NCBI GenBank assembly: GCA_016713585.1
Contig: JADJOV010000002.1
Span: 372,001 to 436,000 of the forward strand
Direction of reading: 5' to 3'
DNA length: 64,000 nt
Source: Bdellovibrionales bacterium
GTDB lineage: Bacteria; Bdellovibrionota; Bdellovibrionia; Bdellovibrionales; Bdellovibrionaceae
How positions within the stretch are numbered: position 1 is the first letter of the stretch; every line of letters starts with the position of its first letter. The translations under genes were made by a program, and so were the position numbers. The notes under the pieces were generated by a model. The model saw only the letters and a list, made by a program, of their open reading frames with translations. It did not search any database and was not told the origin of the DNA. This document shows, in pieces, positions 27,852 to 38,051 of the stretch.

Positions 27852-28745
27852 TTATGTTTCCTTCATCACTAATAAAGGCACTGAACTTTGCCGCAAAAGC
27901 TGGCGAGTCACACTGCCTCCAACTAAAGCTCCGAGGCGACTTGATTTCGCGCGAACAATAATCAAATCTGCTTTCTTCCGCTTAGAATACTTGACAACCT
28001 TTTCCGGGACGGATGACCACTCGGCATCCACAATTGGAGTAAAAGGCAGTCGCCCTTTTTTTGCAGCTCCCTCTAGAGATCCCAATTTCTTATCGACTTC
28101 GCTCTTGTAGTTTCGAGCCTCTTTATTATTTTCATCCATAGAAAACCGGTAAATTGGATGAGGGGCATGAAAGTAAATGAGTTCTTTTGCTTTCAATATT
28201 CGCAATTGATCATTGACCTCCTCGAGGTGGTCAATGAAGTTACCTTCAAGATCATCACAATACAAAATATTCTTCATTTTCGAGTTTAAATTTTTTGGAT
28301 TTACAATCAACACCGGAGTTTTTGCATAATGCACAAGCGTTTCCGCAAAAGACCCTAATATAAATCGCTCAGTCGCGCCCTTTGCATGACTGAAAACCAG
28401 GATACAATCAGCTTTCTGATTCTGACTGACCTTGACTAATTTTTTGCAAGTCGCAGTTACACTCGATGAATTTGTGAATTCAACAATCGCATTCTTTGCC
28501 AACATTCCCAACCCTTGACGCTCCAGGGTTTTCTGAAAATCAGCCGTCGAATGAACGGCAAATTTATCCACCCAGGCGTAAACCCCAAAATCGAAATCAT
28601 AATAGGGCTGAGTCAGGCTGGAAATATAGACCGGAACGATTCCCTCGTCCCCACCCGCCAATCGACGAGCAATTAAATATGCTTTTTTTAGATTTCGCTT
28701 ATTTTCATCATAAGGATCAATAGCCCAAACAATTTTCTTTTTCAT
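27852..28745 (-). CDS. Tandem universal stress protein (UspA-type)
   Basis: I chose the ATG at 28745 (MKKKIVWAIDPYDENKR) because it has AGGTGG upstream and opens the first Usp beta strand. Longer upstream starts are low-complexity Thr/Glu sequence. The 297 residues hold two Usp domains: the first ends with GSFAETLVHYAKTPVLIV and the second with GSVTRQLLRQSSVPLLVM, each resembling the nucleotide-binding G-S/T motif. Such proteins bind ATP or act in stress survival. The start region is head to head with the exported heme-motif protein that begins at 28880. Confidence 0.85.
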   Translation of the reverse strand: MKKKIVWAIDPYDENKRNLKKAYLIARRLAGGDEGIVPVYISSLTQPYYDFDFGVYAWVDKFAVHSTADFQKTLERQGLGMLAKNAIVEFTNSSSVTATCKKLVKVSQNQKADCILVFSHAKGATERFILGSFAETLVHYAKTPVLIVNPKNLNSKMKNILYCDDLEGNFIDHLEEVNDQLRILKAKELIYFHAPHPIYRFSMDENNKEARNYKSEVDKKLGSLEGAAKKGRLPFTPIVDAEWSSVPEKVVKYSKRKKADLIIVRAKSSRLGALVGGSVTRQLLRQSSVPLLVMKET

Positions 28746-28879
28746 AACCCACCTCTTTCGTAGAAAAATTCTAACTCCTACTCCCAACAAAAGGGTAGAC
28801 AATTTCGACGGCGACAACAAAGATAGAAGAGCTGTCTTTGTTGACAGAGTTTGTCGTTTGGAAGTCCAACGGGGGTCCA

Positions 28880-30123
28880 ATGAAGTTTTTATCTCTATTT
28901 CTGCCGCTGCTTCTGTTTCTGTCGCTATTTCTGTCACCACAACTGAATCTACCCCTGTCTGGGTCTTTGGGAGACATCGTTTATGCTCAAACGACAGGGA
29001 ATCCCAGTCCCTCTGGGTCTGAAGGCGCTCTCCCAGGAGAGGATGAGTGGCGGCATAAAATGCACTCGTTTAAGATGATACTTAACGAACTTCTGCCTTA
29101 TACTGTCAATATCGAGGCCTTTAACGCAGCTGAAAATGCGGTTCTCATTCAAAATTCTGTCAATAAACTGACTGCAACAAGTCAAAGCTTGAATCACAGA
29201 AAGCTCTCCGTGACATCAGACCCAACAATCTCGTATGTCGCTGCGGCTTTTGAAGACAACCTGGGCGCGGTCACTGAGAATCTAAAAAAGGGACGACGAG
29301 ATTATGGACGGTATCTCTTACTGAATACCCTCTCATATTGTATTGAATGTCACACTCGGACGAACGAGCCTCCAGAGTTTTTTTCCAAATTAGAAGATGC
29401 CTCTTTTCAAAAACTTAACCCGATCGAACAAGTCGAGTATCTAGTGGCAATGAGGCATTTTTCAAATGCTCTGGCGCTCATAGAGAGGATCCTAGAGCAA
29501 GACCTTCCGGAAAATTTGACCCTTGGCGCTGAAAAATTGATCCAGTACGGCCTAACGGTTTCTGTCAAATTTAATCAAGACTCTAAAAAAGCATTGGCTC
29601 TGATTGAAAAAATTGAAAAAGCTAAAAACGTCCCTTATTTTCTTAAAAAGACGCGGCCCATTGGAAAAGCTCCGTCCTGAATTGGCAAAAATTTGAAATG
29701 AAAGCGAAGAAAAAAGGAAAGGCTGAGCCAAAAGACATTCTGATTTCTGCAGAAGCTCTGATCAAGGATGGCTCTTCACTGAATTCCAAAAACTCGAGCC
29801 TTCATGCTGGCGATATCTGTTTTCTCAGGGCGAACTCTATGCTTCTTCAATTGCTAAAACAAAATTTATCAAATGAGATAGTCGCTCAAACCTTGTTGCT
29901 AATTGGCGAGACCTATGAGGCTATGACGGGAAACCTTTTTTGGTCACTACATCAGTATTACTATGAAGCCTGTGCGCGGCAGCTCCCACATTCGGTGATT
30001 GCAGGAAAGTGCTTCAAGAAGTTTGAGACCTCTGTTTATTCCGAGTACTCAGGTGGTTCCGGAACCTATTTACCTACTCATGCTGTAAAAAAAATTAAAG
30101 AGCTCAAAGCTCTCAGCAGATAA
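28880..30123 (+). CDS. Exported CxxCH protein (c-type cytochrome-like), one frameshift
   Basis: The ATG at 28880 (MKFLSLFLPLLLFLSLFLS) opens a signal peptide and was preferred to the upstream ATG at 28838. LSYCIECHTRTNEPPEF contains one CxxCH heme attachment site near residue 160. The rest is helical and TPR-like (YLVAMRHFSNALALIERILE). The first frame stops at 29680. A missing base in AAAAAG near 29648 would join KKDAAHWKSSVLNWQ to the frame that ends at 30123, giving about 414 residues. It is probably periplasmic. A single heme site in a helical, repeat-like protein suggests an electron-transfer or sensor role, but no named family is assigned. Confidence 0.65.
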
Positions 30124-30210
30124 GGTCTGGCGATCGACTCTTTGCGCTAGAAAACTTTTTGTTGGCCTCTGAGAGACTTTGCTCTAGATATTATGACGGA
30201 GGATATTCCT

Positions 30211-30621
30211 ATGAAATCTGTTCCAACTGTTGATAAATACATGACTTCCCACCCACATACCATCGGCGTTGATCAGCCATTGAGTCTTGCCCACAAAATG
30301 ATGACTGAGTTTCGGATCCGTCATTTGCCTGTTTTGGATGGCGGAAAATTAGTTGGAGTCATTTCTGACCGTGACCTTAAAATGGTTGAAAGTTTCATTG
30401 ATGTTAATTCAGACACCACTCTCGTTTCTGAGGCTTTAACTGAAGATCCCTATTCTGTTTCACCCAAAGCTCCACTGAACGAAGTCTGTGCAGAGATGGC
30501 AACCCATCGATACGGCTCGGTCTTGATTGTTGATAACCACAAGCTTGTCGGAATTTTCACTTGGGTCGATGCTCTCAAGGCACTTCAACATTTGATGGAT
30601 TCACGATTAAAACCAATTTGA
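30211..30621 (+). CDS. CBS domain pair protein
   Basis: The start at 30211 is preferred to 30193 because GGAGGA lies at the right distance before it. The 136 residues are two CBS domains: the first with VDKYMTSHPHTIGVDQPL, IRHLPVLDGGKLVGVISDRD, the second with EALTEDPYSVSPKAPL, YGSVLIVDNHKLVGIFTWVD. Stand-alone CBS pairs bind adenine nucleotides and regulate partner proteins. It is close to the universal stress gene, another nucleotide-sensing type, which is suggestive only. Confidence 0.9.
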   Translation: MKSVPTVDKYMTSHPHTIGVDQPLSLAHKMMTEFRIRHLPVLDGGKLVGVISDRDLKMVESFIDVNSDTTLVSEALTEDPYSVSPKAPLNEVCAEMATHRYGSVLIVDNHKLVGIFTWVDALKALQHLMDSRLKPI

Positions 30622-30637
30622 TAAAATAGACTTAAGT

Positions 30638-30656
30638 CAGGCCTAATTTGGGCCTG
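30638..30656. terminator. Hairpin between convergent genes
   Basis: CAGGCC at 30638-30643 pairs with GGCCTG at 30651-30656, loop of seven bases, between the CBS gene and the convergent membrane-protein gene, whose stop it overlaps. On the reverse strand a short T-rich stretch follows about ten bases later. It is a possible bidirectional terminator. Confidence 0.35.
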
Positions 30657-31233
30657 CTTTAGGTTGGCGCTGTGTTTCAAAATCAACAAAAATTTCGGCC
30701 TCGATGATCTTCTTTAGAAGACGAATCTTGTCGTAGATGGGATACCAATCAAATAACAATAGCTCGAGTGGTTTCCACATTGAGACCCAGCCAAAAATCA
30801 CAATCCCTTCCCGAAGCGTAGTACTAAAGAGGTCTGACTCTAGCAGCTTTGCCCATTGAGCCAACACCAGACAAAGGGACAAAATACAAAGTCCAACAAA
30901 CAGAAACAATCTTGCCATTCTTAAGATTTTGTAAAATTGAATTCGTTTAAGCTCGACTTGATACTCAAAGTGACTGCGAACTGCCTGAGTGATCGCCTCT
31001 ACATGAATGTTTGGGTCCGCCTGAGAGATATAGATTTGAATTCTCAGAGGTGAGCGAGTTGGAATTTCGTCGGCACAGGCAACTATGTAGTCCGTGAAAT
31101 CATCATCCAGATCACGTTCTCGAAAAGGAGCTGGATCTCTGGAGTCAAACAATTGCAACACACTATTGACACGAATCTCAATAGCTTCTTTTCCCTCAAT
31201 CCTTCTATAGCGCGGTACATGTGGATTATACAT
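30643..31233 (-). CDS. Membrane protein of unknown function
   Basis: The protein has 196 residues. The N-terminal 100 residues are soluble and charged (IEGKEAIEIRVNSVLQLF, DDDFTDYIVACADE). Two membrane helices follow (about 106-126 and 140-156, LFLFVGLCILSLCLVLAQW), then a cytoplasmic tail with WYPIYDKIRLLKKI. The arrangement resembles small conserved membrane proteins of unknown role. No motif of known activity was found. The ribosome binding site is weak. Confidence 0.6.
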   Translation of the reverse strand: MYNPHVPRYRRIEGKEAIEIRVNSVLQLFDSRDPAPFRERDLDDDFTDYIVACADEIPTRSPLRIQIYISQADPNIHVEAITQAVRSHFEYQVELKRIQFYKILRMARLFLFVGLCILSLCLVLAQWAKLLESDLFSTTLREGIVIFGWVSMWKPLELLLFDWYPIYDKIRLLKKIIEAEIFVDFETQRQPKAGPN

Positions 31234-31312
31234 GACTAGTGAAATCCGACCACAATTGTACTACTCTGTGATCATGCTGCATGCTTTGATTCGTTGACCA
31301 CCAACAAGAGCC

Positions 31313-31786
31313 CTAATATTTTCTTTTCCTTTTAATCTCTTCTGGGGTCAATATATTCTGACCTATATCCATATACAACTTTTGTCGTCGCTTTTCGATT
31401 TCCAAAATCCGATCAACACTCGAGAGGATATGATCTGCATCAAAAGGTTTCTCAAAAACATCTGAAACTCCCAGATTCAAAGCTCGCCTGAAACAGCTCG
31501 TGGTAGCAGCACCAGTCACAAAAATAACAGGAGTCAGGTCGCCACTAGCGCGAAGTTGACGCACCATCTGCTCCCCGGAAAGACCCGGCATATTAATATC
31601 ACACACAATCATTGAGAACTGAGTGGCCTTTGTGGCTCCAATAGCCTCTTGAGCATTGGTGCAAAGAATAACTTTTTCAAAATTGGGCTCAAACATCTCA
31701 CCTAAGATCTCACCAATTTCTTTTTCGTCATCCACTATCAATACTGGTCCATATTTTCGTAATGATTTTGTTGTTGGATTATTCAT
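31313..31786 (-). CDS. Response regulator receiver protein
   Basis: The protein has 157 residues. Acidic pocket D19/D20, phosphoacceptor D63 (IVCDINMPGLSG), T91 and K113 (VFEKPF) form a complete receiver. A 20-residue basic tail (EEIKRKRKY) replaces an output domain. It is the last gene of the chemotaxis string on this strand and may act as an additional CheY-like output or phosphate sink for CheA. Confidence 0.88.
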   Translation of the reverse strand: MNNPTTKSLRKYGPVLIVDDEKEIGEILGEMFEPNFEKVILCTNAQEAIGATKATQFSMIVCDINMPGLSGEQMVRQLRASGDLTPVIFVTGAATTSCFRRALNLGVSDVFEKPFDADHILSSVDRILEIEKRRQKLYMDIGQNILTPEEIKRKRKY

Positions 31787-31868
31787 CGCTACCCCTTCTT
31801 GAACCCTTAGGCTCTATTAATTCAAATTCAACACTAGCACATCCCGCTCAAAGATTCTGCTTCTCTGT

Positions 31869-33236
31869 CTACCCGATCTTTCGAACTGGTCTTTCTAGAC
31901 TTAAATCTAGCATCTTTTGAGCTATCTCGTCTAAGCCTAGAACAAACTCGGCCCCGCCGAGTTTAATTGCTTCCTTAGGCATTCCGAAGATCACGCAAGT
32001 CTCTTCATTTTGCGCAATTGTATGAGCCCCTTGATCTCTCAGCACTTTCATCGTCTTAGATCCATCGCCGCCCATACCAGTCAGGATGACTGCTGTCAGG
32101 CGACTCAACTTTGCCTGCGCGACACTCTGAAACAAATAATCTACGGATGGCTTGTGTCGATTGACAGGAGCCTCATCAGTTATTTGAATAACTAGCTTAT
32201 TTGCCTCAGCACGGACTCCCATCTGAGTTCCACCAGGGGCAATGTATACATTGTTTTCCAAAACTTCCTCACCGTCTTTTGCCTCATGCACTTTGAACAA
32301 GCAAAGGTCATTCAATCGATTTGCAAACGCGGTCGAAAACACCGGTGGAATATGTTGAACGATCAATATTGGTGGTATTGCACTTGGTAATGACTGCAAA
32401 ATTTCACGAATGGCTTCAGTTCCTCCGGTTGAAGCCCCCAAAACAATCAAACTTTGCTTTTCAAAGTTTTTTGTTTTAATCGCACTTCGACGTGGCGAAG
32501 CCGTACGACGGCGTATTTTCGCTCCAGCCGCAATATTGATTCTTTCACGAATGACTTTTGACACCTCATCCAAATCGTTGAGCTGAGGTTTTTGAATATA
32601 ATCGATCGCACCGGCCTCGAGGGCCTGAAGCACCTGTGGCCCCTCTTCTTTGCTAATCGCGCTGATCATGACGGTCGGAATGTGGTATTTAGGATGTATA
32701 ATCTTTAACAACGCAACCCCATCCATTTCAGGCATTTGAATATCAAGTGTTATCACATCGGGCTTGTGCTTAACAATAAGAGCTTCGACCTGTGAGGGTC
32801 TTTCGGCTTCTGCCACAACCTTGAGGCCCGGATCTTCTGAAATTATCTTGTTCAAGATTTGACGAATCGTCTTTTGAATCATCAACAATCAATACTTTTT
32901 TTACTTTGAGCTCCCTGCCCGCATCGGCAACTTCTGTGGGCGCCGTCGACAAGGCCCCCGGGACTTCGATGGCAGCCTTGCGACCGGGAGATTCTGTTTG
33001 TTTTTGCATTGATAAAATAGATTTAATCTTGGATCGGATTTCGTTGCCGGCCTGAGCAACATTTTCTAAGCTTGGCTTCTCAAACATAGTCAGAAGCCCC
33101 ATACTCTAAAGCTTTTTGCCAATACTCAAATCTTCACGATTCACCGATGAAATAACCAACACGGGCGGGCGTTTAGTGAATTGAGTCTCCTTCAGAAAAG
33201 TGACTCCATCCATTTCCGGCATATGAAGGTCCAACG
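31869..33236 (-). CDS. cheB: CheB methylesterase with receiver, broken; probably C-terminal part of a CheR-REC-REC-CheB fusion
   Basis: The main open frame (31869-32888) holds the end of a receiver domain with phosphoacceptor in VITLDIQMPEMDG and K in IDYIQKP, then the methylesterase domain: GASTGGTEAI (catalytic Ser), IVQHIPP (catalytic His) and ILTGMGGDG (catalytic Asp). The receiver start (VKKVLIVDDSK) is in another frame, 32770-33102; skipping one base near 32877 joins them. Upstream of that, DYV and EKPSLENVAQ (near 33085) are the end of yet another receiver whose body (ITLDLHMPEMDGVTFL) is encoded at 33120-33290. No start codon with a ribosome binding site is needed between them, so this is likely one protein with the CheR gene upstream. 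CheB removes methyl groups from receptors. Confidence 0.85.
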
Positions 33237-34334
33237 TTATGAAATCGAAAGTGTCGGCCCTGAGCTTTTCCATAGCCTCAACCCGTTGCGCGCCGTCGCC
33301 TTGACAATAAAACCGGATTCTTTAGTTAGAATTTTCTTCAAAAGTGAAATGATCACCCCAGAGTCGTCTACACAAAGTACCTCAAGGGGTCGACTGATTG
33401 CTTCCGCAGGTTTCATTGCCCGGCCAAGTGCATATGCGGTCGCCGACTTAATTCCAGATAAAACATCTTTTGGCACGTCAACACGGTGTTGATAAACAGA
33501 GGTTCCTTTTGATTCAACCTTCACATCAATACCAGTTAATGTTTCAGAGGCCCCAAGAAATAGAAGTCCTTGAGGATCTAAGTGATTGAGCATTAGATTC
33601 GTAATTTTCTTAATTTGCTCAGGATTAAAGTAAATAAACACGTTTCGACAAAATATCAGGTCAAACATCTTTCCATTCAGAAACCCTTCGCATTTGAGCA
33701 AGTTTTCAACTTTAAAATGGCATTTCTTTTTCAGAGATTCTTTCGCCTTTGTAAATTCGGAAATGTCCCCTTTTCCACGAACCCACTGGTCTTGCAGATA
33801 CATCGCTGGAGATTGTCTCAAGTCCTCTACTCTGTATACGCCATTTTTTGCTGTCGCAATGGACTCTGGATCCACATCGGTTCCCCAAATCTCGAATGTC
33901 AAATCTGGAGCAATTGCTTTCAAATGAAAATCAAAAAACATGGCAAGCGAGTAGGCCTCTTGGCCACGACTGGCTGCTGCTGACCAGATTCGAATGACCT
34001 TTTCCCCACGGGCTCTTGTTCGATCAATCAGGCGCTTAAGGCCTTTATTGAGAAGATATTCAAAATGCAAAAACTCCCTAAAGAAATACGTATGGTGAGT
34101 CGTAATAAGTGAGAGGAGAGTCTGACTCTCGGCTTCCAGATTTCGCTTGAGGTATTTGATATACCTGGAAAACGTATGCAGTTCTAATTTGATGATCCTG
34201 GACTTCAAGCGACTCTCGATCATAGAGTACTGGCGTTCTCCAAGCTGAATCCCTGACATTTCAGAGACGATACCAGCCACTTCCCGAATGACTGCCATGA
34301 CTACATCTCTTGATTCGCCCTCATTTCCAAACAT
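33237..34334 (-). CDS. cheR: CheR methyltransferase with C-terminal receiver start; N-terminal part of a probable fusion
   Basis: CheR methylates glutamates of chemoreceptors using S-adenosylmethionine. Residues 10-75 form the N-terminal helical domain (GIQLGERQYSMIESRL), and 80-265 the methyltransferase (TTHHTYFFRE, IWSAAASRGQEAYSLAM, FDLIFCRNVFIYF). The usual substrate-binding CxxGEE-like motif here is SAAASRGQEAYS. A linker then leads into a receiver domain beginning LEVLCVDDSGVIISLLKKIL. The open frame ends at 33237 after a one-base shift near 33287. The corrected frame continues the receiver with LDLHMPEMDG and then the CheB gene. The whole reconstructed unit 31869-34334 would be about 822 residues. 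Confidence 0.88.
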   Translation of the reverse strand: MFGNEGESRDVVMAVIREVAGIVSEMSGIQLGERQYSMIESRLKSRIIKLELHTFSRYIKYLKRNLEAESQTLLSLITTHHTYFFREFLHFEYLLNKGLKRLIDRTRARGEKVIRIWSAAASRGQEAYSLAMFFDFHLKAIAPDLTFEIWGTDVDPESIATAKNGVYRVEDLRQSPAMYLQDQWVRGKGDISEFTKAKESLKKKCHFKVENLLKCEGFLNGKMFDLIFCRNVFIYFNPEQIKKITNLMLNHLDPQGLLFLGASETLTGIDVKVESKGTSVYQHRVDVPKDVLSGIKSATAYALGRAMKPAEAISRPLEVLCVDDSGVIISLLKKILTKESGFIVKATARNGLRLWKSSGPTLSIS

Positions 34335-34424
34335 AATTCACCCTTAACGTAAACAGACCCTCACTCTTAATTCGACACCGTAGACCCATTAAAAATCTTC
34401 TGGTGAGACAATCACCGTTAGATT

Positions 34425-34893
34425 TTAGGCGGCCTTTTTGTGCTGGTGCTGAGCTAAGGAAGATTGATCATCCAAAGACAGTGTTTTAACAATATCAATT
34501 AACAAAATTAACTTCTCGGCCTTGCGAAAAACCCCACTCACATACTCATGATTCTTTGACGTATCAATGGTTGGTTTCTCTGATACGTCATCAGCTGAAA
34601 TCATTTGAACCGAGTTCACCTGATCGACGACGACCCCGAGCTTATAGTTAGGCAGATCCAAAATCATAACTGAGGGATCTTCAACATTACTTGGCTTAAT
34701 CGTTAGTTTTTGTCGAAGATCAAGGATTGAAATGACTTGACCCCTGAGGTTCATGATCCCCAGAAAGTGAGGCGGCGATTGTGGAATGGGCGTCACATCT
34801 GGCATCCCAATCACTTCTTTTAATTGACAAAAGAGGAATCGCAAATTCTTCATGGCCTAAGTTAAAACAAAGGTATCTGAGATTGTCGTTCAT
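34425..34893 (-). CDS. cheW: CheW adaptor, one frameshift near N-terminus
   Basis: The real start is at 34893 (MNDNLRYLCFNLGHEEFAIP), with GGAGG upstream and a 4-base ATGA overlap with the cheA stop. An extra A in an AAAAG run near 34818 breaks the frame, and the continuing frame reads KEVIGMPDVTPIPQSP, FLGIMNLRGQVISILDLR and LGVVVDQVNSV, the standard CheW pattern. The total is about 155 residues, the family length. CheW couples receptors to CheA. A start inside the second frame (34853) gives a truncated protein and is unlikely. Confidence 0.9.
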
Positions 34894-36736
34894 GCTGCTT
34901 TTCCTCCTGGATTTTGCGTAGGAACAGTTTGTGTAGGCCCATAGGCAATAATTTTTCGTTTTAACAATTCACTCGGCTCTAAGATCAAAGACGGCTTTCC
35001 GTCGCCGAGAATCGTGGATCCGCTGACTCCCTTAAAATGTCTCAGTTCTGGCCCTAGCTGCTTAACAACCAATTGATATTGGCCTAGAATGTCATCCACC
35101 AACATGGCAAAGGGTTTTGGTCCGCTTTTGATAACAATTGCGATCATGCTCGTTGATTGATAATGACTCTTGCGTCCAAAAAAATCGCCGAGTCTATAAA
35201 TTGGGATATTTTCTCCTCTTAACATCAAGAGTTGGCCAAGACCTGTGGAGTGCTGAATTTGATTCTCAGTGGGTCTTAATGTTTCGTGAACGTGGCTCAG
35301 CGGCAACACAAATTTCTCGGGCCCAAAAGTCAGTATCATTGCATCAATAATTGCGAGAGTCAGTGGGAGCGTAATCCTGAAAGTCGTCCCCTTGCCCAAT
35401 TCGGAGTCAATCGTGATATCCCCTGACAAATCAGTCACGTTGGTTCGAACCACATCCATACCAACCCCGCGACCAGATACGTCAGTTACAAGTTCCTTAG
35501 TTGAAAAACCAGGGGCAAAGATTAGGTTATAGGCCTCTTTTTCAGTGAGGCTTGTGCCAGGCTTAAGAATTCCCTTTTCAATGGCTTTTTTCTTGAGTTT
35601 TTCGGCATTCAAACCGCCACCATCATCTTTCACTTCAAGAACCAATTTCCCTGAGTGATGAAAGGCGCTCAAGCGGACTATCCCTTTGGGAGATTTTCCT
35701 TGAGCCTTACGAGCTTCAGGCATCTCAATTCCGTGATCTACGGAATTCCTGATCAGATGAACAAGTGGATCATTAATCTTTTCGAGAACAGTTTTATCCA
35801 GCTCTGTTTCCTCTCCATACAGCTGAATCCCGACATCTTTATTCAGAGCCGTAGCTGTATCTCTGACGATTCGTTGCATTTTTTGAAAGGTCGGTTTGAC
35901 GGGCACCATTCTGAGGCTCATTGATAGATCTTGAATCTCTTTGCCGACTTTCCTAACTGATGCACAGTTTTCTTAAGTGGGACCAATTCGGTGACGACCG
36001 CCTGCTCCCGCAAGACGCTTTGGAAGAATTACCATTTCCCCAACATAATTTAGAAGATTCTCCAGCTTCGAAAGAGAAATACGAATTGTTTCTTCGACAC
36101 CTGAAGGTTTTCCAGCCTGCGCTGGAGGGGGGGGCTGCGCCGAAGACCAACTTGTGGGTTGTACTTCAGACTGAGCTGCTAACGGCTTCGATGGTTCTTC
36201 TTTGAATTCAAGAAAACCCTGAGCCTCAAGTTCAGCTATCAGCTCGTGATTAGGCTCAGGCTCAAAAACAACGGCCGGAACTGGCGCCGGTGACGGATGG
36301 CTTTGGTTCCCATGACCTTGCCCATGCCCATGAGGCTCATGACCAGAAGATTTAGAAGCTGCTTTCATCTCAGCAAACAACGCTGAAGAGTCAAATTTCG
36401 CATCAATATTGACCTTAAGACCTTCAACCATTTTGCGAGGTGATCATTGCAGTTCAGAAGTAAGCCAACGATCGCTGAAGTGGGCTTCAACTCTCCATTT
36501 TTGATCATCAAAATGAAGGTCTCAAACTCGTGGGTAAAGTCACCCATCTCTGCGAAGCCGACTGCTTTCGAACTTCCCTTCAGATTGTGAGCGAGACGAA
36601 AGATCTTGTTCAGATTATCCATGTCGCTGGGGTTATTTTCCAATTCAAGAAAACACTGCTCCGCATCTGCCAGTCCCGCAGTGGCCTCTTCCAAAAAACC
36701 TATTTTTAGCTCGCGCTCAAAGTCATCCATTGCCAT
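34890..36736 (-). CDS. cheA: Chemotaxis histidine kinase CheA, at least three frameshifts
   Basis: Pieces 36365-36736, 35973-36431 and 34890-35921 form one CheA of about 615 residues. The phosphotransfer domain has H50 in FRLAHNLKGSSKAVG. A long linker follows with a His-rich run (HEPHGHGQGHG) and a proline-rich stretch, and no clear P2 domain. The dimerisation segment (ISLSKLENLLNYVGEMVI) leads into the kinase: N-box HLIRNSVDHG, G1 VKDDGGGLN, G2 GRGVGMDVV. A CheW-like regulatory domain ends the protein. Breaks are near 36400, 36035 and 35953. It is the first gene of the string cheA-cheW-cheR/cheB-REC. Confidence 0.9.
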
Positions 36737-36971
36737 GCTTCCCGATCGGCGGCCTTTCTCAGAAAATTAATAGTCTTTCCTTTTTATTTAAAAAAATTTT
36801 TGGTGACGCGGCGCTATCTCAAGTTGGGTCGAATTGATTACGACTATGATCTTGAAACCATCCAGAAAGCCAAATATTTTTGCGGCAGAACGAACTCAAA
36901 ATACGAAAAACATGAAAAAGATTCTTTTTCGATTCATGAACCTAAGACTCAGATCTAGGCTCTCGGACTAT

Positions 36972-38051
36972 TTAGAAGGCTCGAACACTCTGAGTCTGGT
37001 CTAGGACATAGACTCGATAATTTGGAAAACCCTTCTTAATGATCTTTCTTATCTGTTCATCATTCATAATATAAGTTGCAGTGGAGAGAACATCGCATTC
37101 TTTTGCCAGCGGTCCAACGACGGTCGTCTGAATCCAATTGTTGGCTGGCTTCAATGATTTTGGATCAATTATATGATGCCATTTCTTGACTAAATCATAG
37201 GACTCATTCGCCCCGCCCGAGGATGCAATGGCGCCCTGAGCAGGCAGTTTGTCAATATTAACAAGCTTCTTATAGACAGGATCCCAAATCTTAATTTTCC
37301 AGTTCTTTCTCTTTCCCTGAGAGTTTAGACCCTGCCCTCGCCATTTCATGTTCCCTGAAAAATTCAGAAGATAGTTCTCAAATCCTCTTGATACAAAAAA
37401 CTCTGCAACGATATCAACCGCATAACCCTTAGCAATTCCATCCAGAGTGATACCCATTCCTCCTTTCTGGAATTCAATTCGACTGTTCTTGAATTGAACT
37501 CTCTCAGCGCCAATCAAAGGGCGCAGGACATCCAATTCAAAATCCGTTGGTGGCACCTTGTTTTTTTTGAAAGAGCTTTGAATCAAACTCAGAACTGGCC
37601 AGATTGTTACATCAAAAACATGATCCGTCTGTTCATAGATTTCAAGAGCAGATTTAACAACTGCGCCCAAGTGGGCCGGGATTGGGGCAGCCAAGAAACC
37701 CTGTCGATTGAGCTGACTCAATGCACTCTCCGACTGATACAAACTCATCTCAGATTCCATCTGGTCCAGCTGTTTTTGCACATAAACAAAATCTTCCGTC
37801 CTGACCTTATTTTTGCATGGTGTGATGATTTGAATCTCAAAAAAAGAGCCCATGCTTGGAATTCGACGCAGATTTTCACAAAAGGGCGCCGCCTTGCCTG
37901 AGGCTAGCGCAAAGGTTGTGGTTGTGTTTATGAATTGGAATGAGAATACCAATATGAATGTGAATATGACAAAGGGTGCAGTCATCAATCGCTTCCAGTC
38001 GTGCTGGTCATGGTGTTGGGAATGCTCCTGATAAAAGCTAAAGTCCGGCAC
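36972..38051 (-). CDS. apbE: FAD:protein FMN transferase ApbE
   Basis: ApbE attaches FMN covalently to Ser/Thr of exported proteins. The protein has 359 residues. A hydrophobic export segment lies at about 23-48. Family motifs include MGSFFEIQI, the flavin and Mg site LDGIAKGYAVD, and HHIIDPKSLKPAN. The usual GG before IAKG is DG here, and the usual HIIDPRTG is varied to HIIDPKSL, so it is a slightly divergent member. It overlaps the diheme lipoprotein gene by 14 bases. The FMN_bind gene two genes upstream is its obvious substrate. Confidence 0.92.
   Translation of the reverse strand: MPDFSFYQEHSQHHDQHDWKRLMTAPFVIFTFILVFSFQFINTTTTFALASGKAAPFCENLRRIPSMGSFFEIQIITPCKNKVRTEDFVYVQKQLDQMESEMSLYQSESALSQLNRQGFLAAPIPAHLGAVVKSALEIYEQTDHVFDVTIWPVLSLIQSSFKKNKVPPTDFELDVLRPLIGAERVQFKNSRIEFQKGGMGITLDGIAKGYAVDIVAEFFVSRGFENYLLNFSGNMKWRGQGLNSQGKRKNWKIKIWDPVYKKLVNIDKLPAQGAIASSGGANESYDLVKKWHHIIDPKSLKPANNWIQTTVVGPLAKECDVLSTATYIMNDEQIRKIIKKGFPNYRVYVLDQTQSVRAF

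Noticed and set aside
28746..28940. Longer start of the universal stress protein
   Set aside because: The extra residues are low-complexity Thr/Glu/Ile sequence; the ATG at 28745 has AGGTGG upstream and begins the Usp fold.
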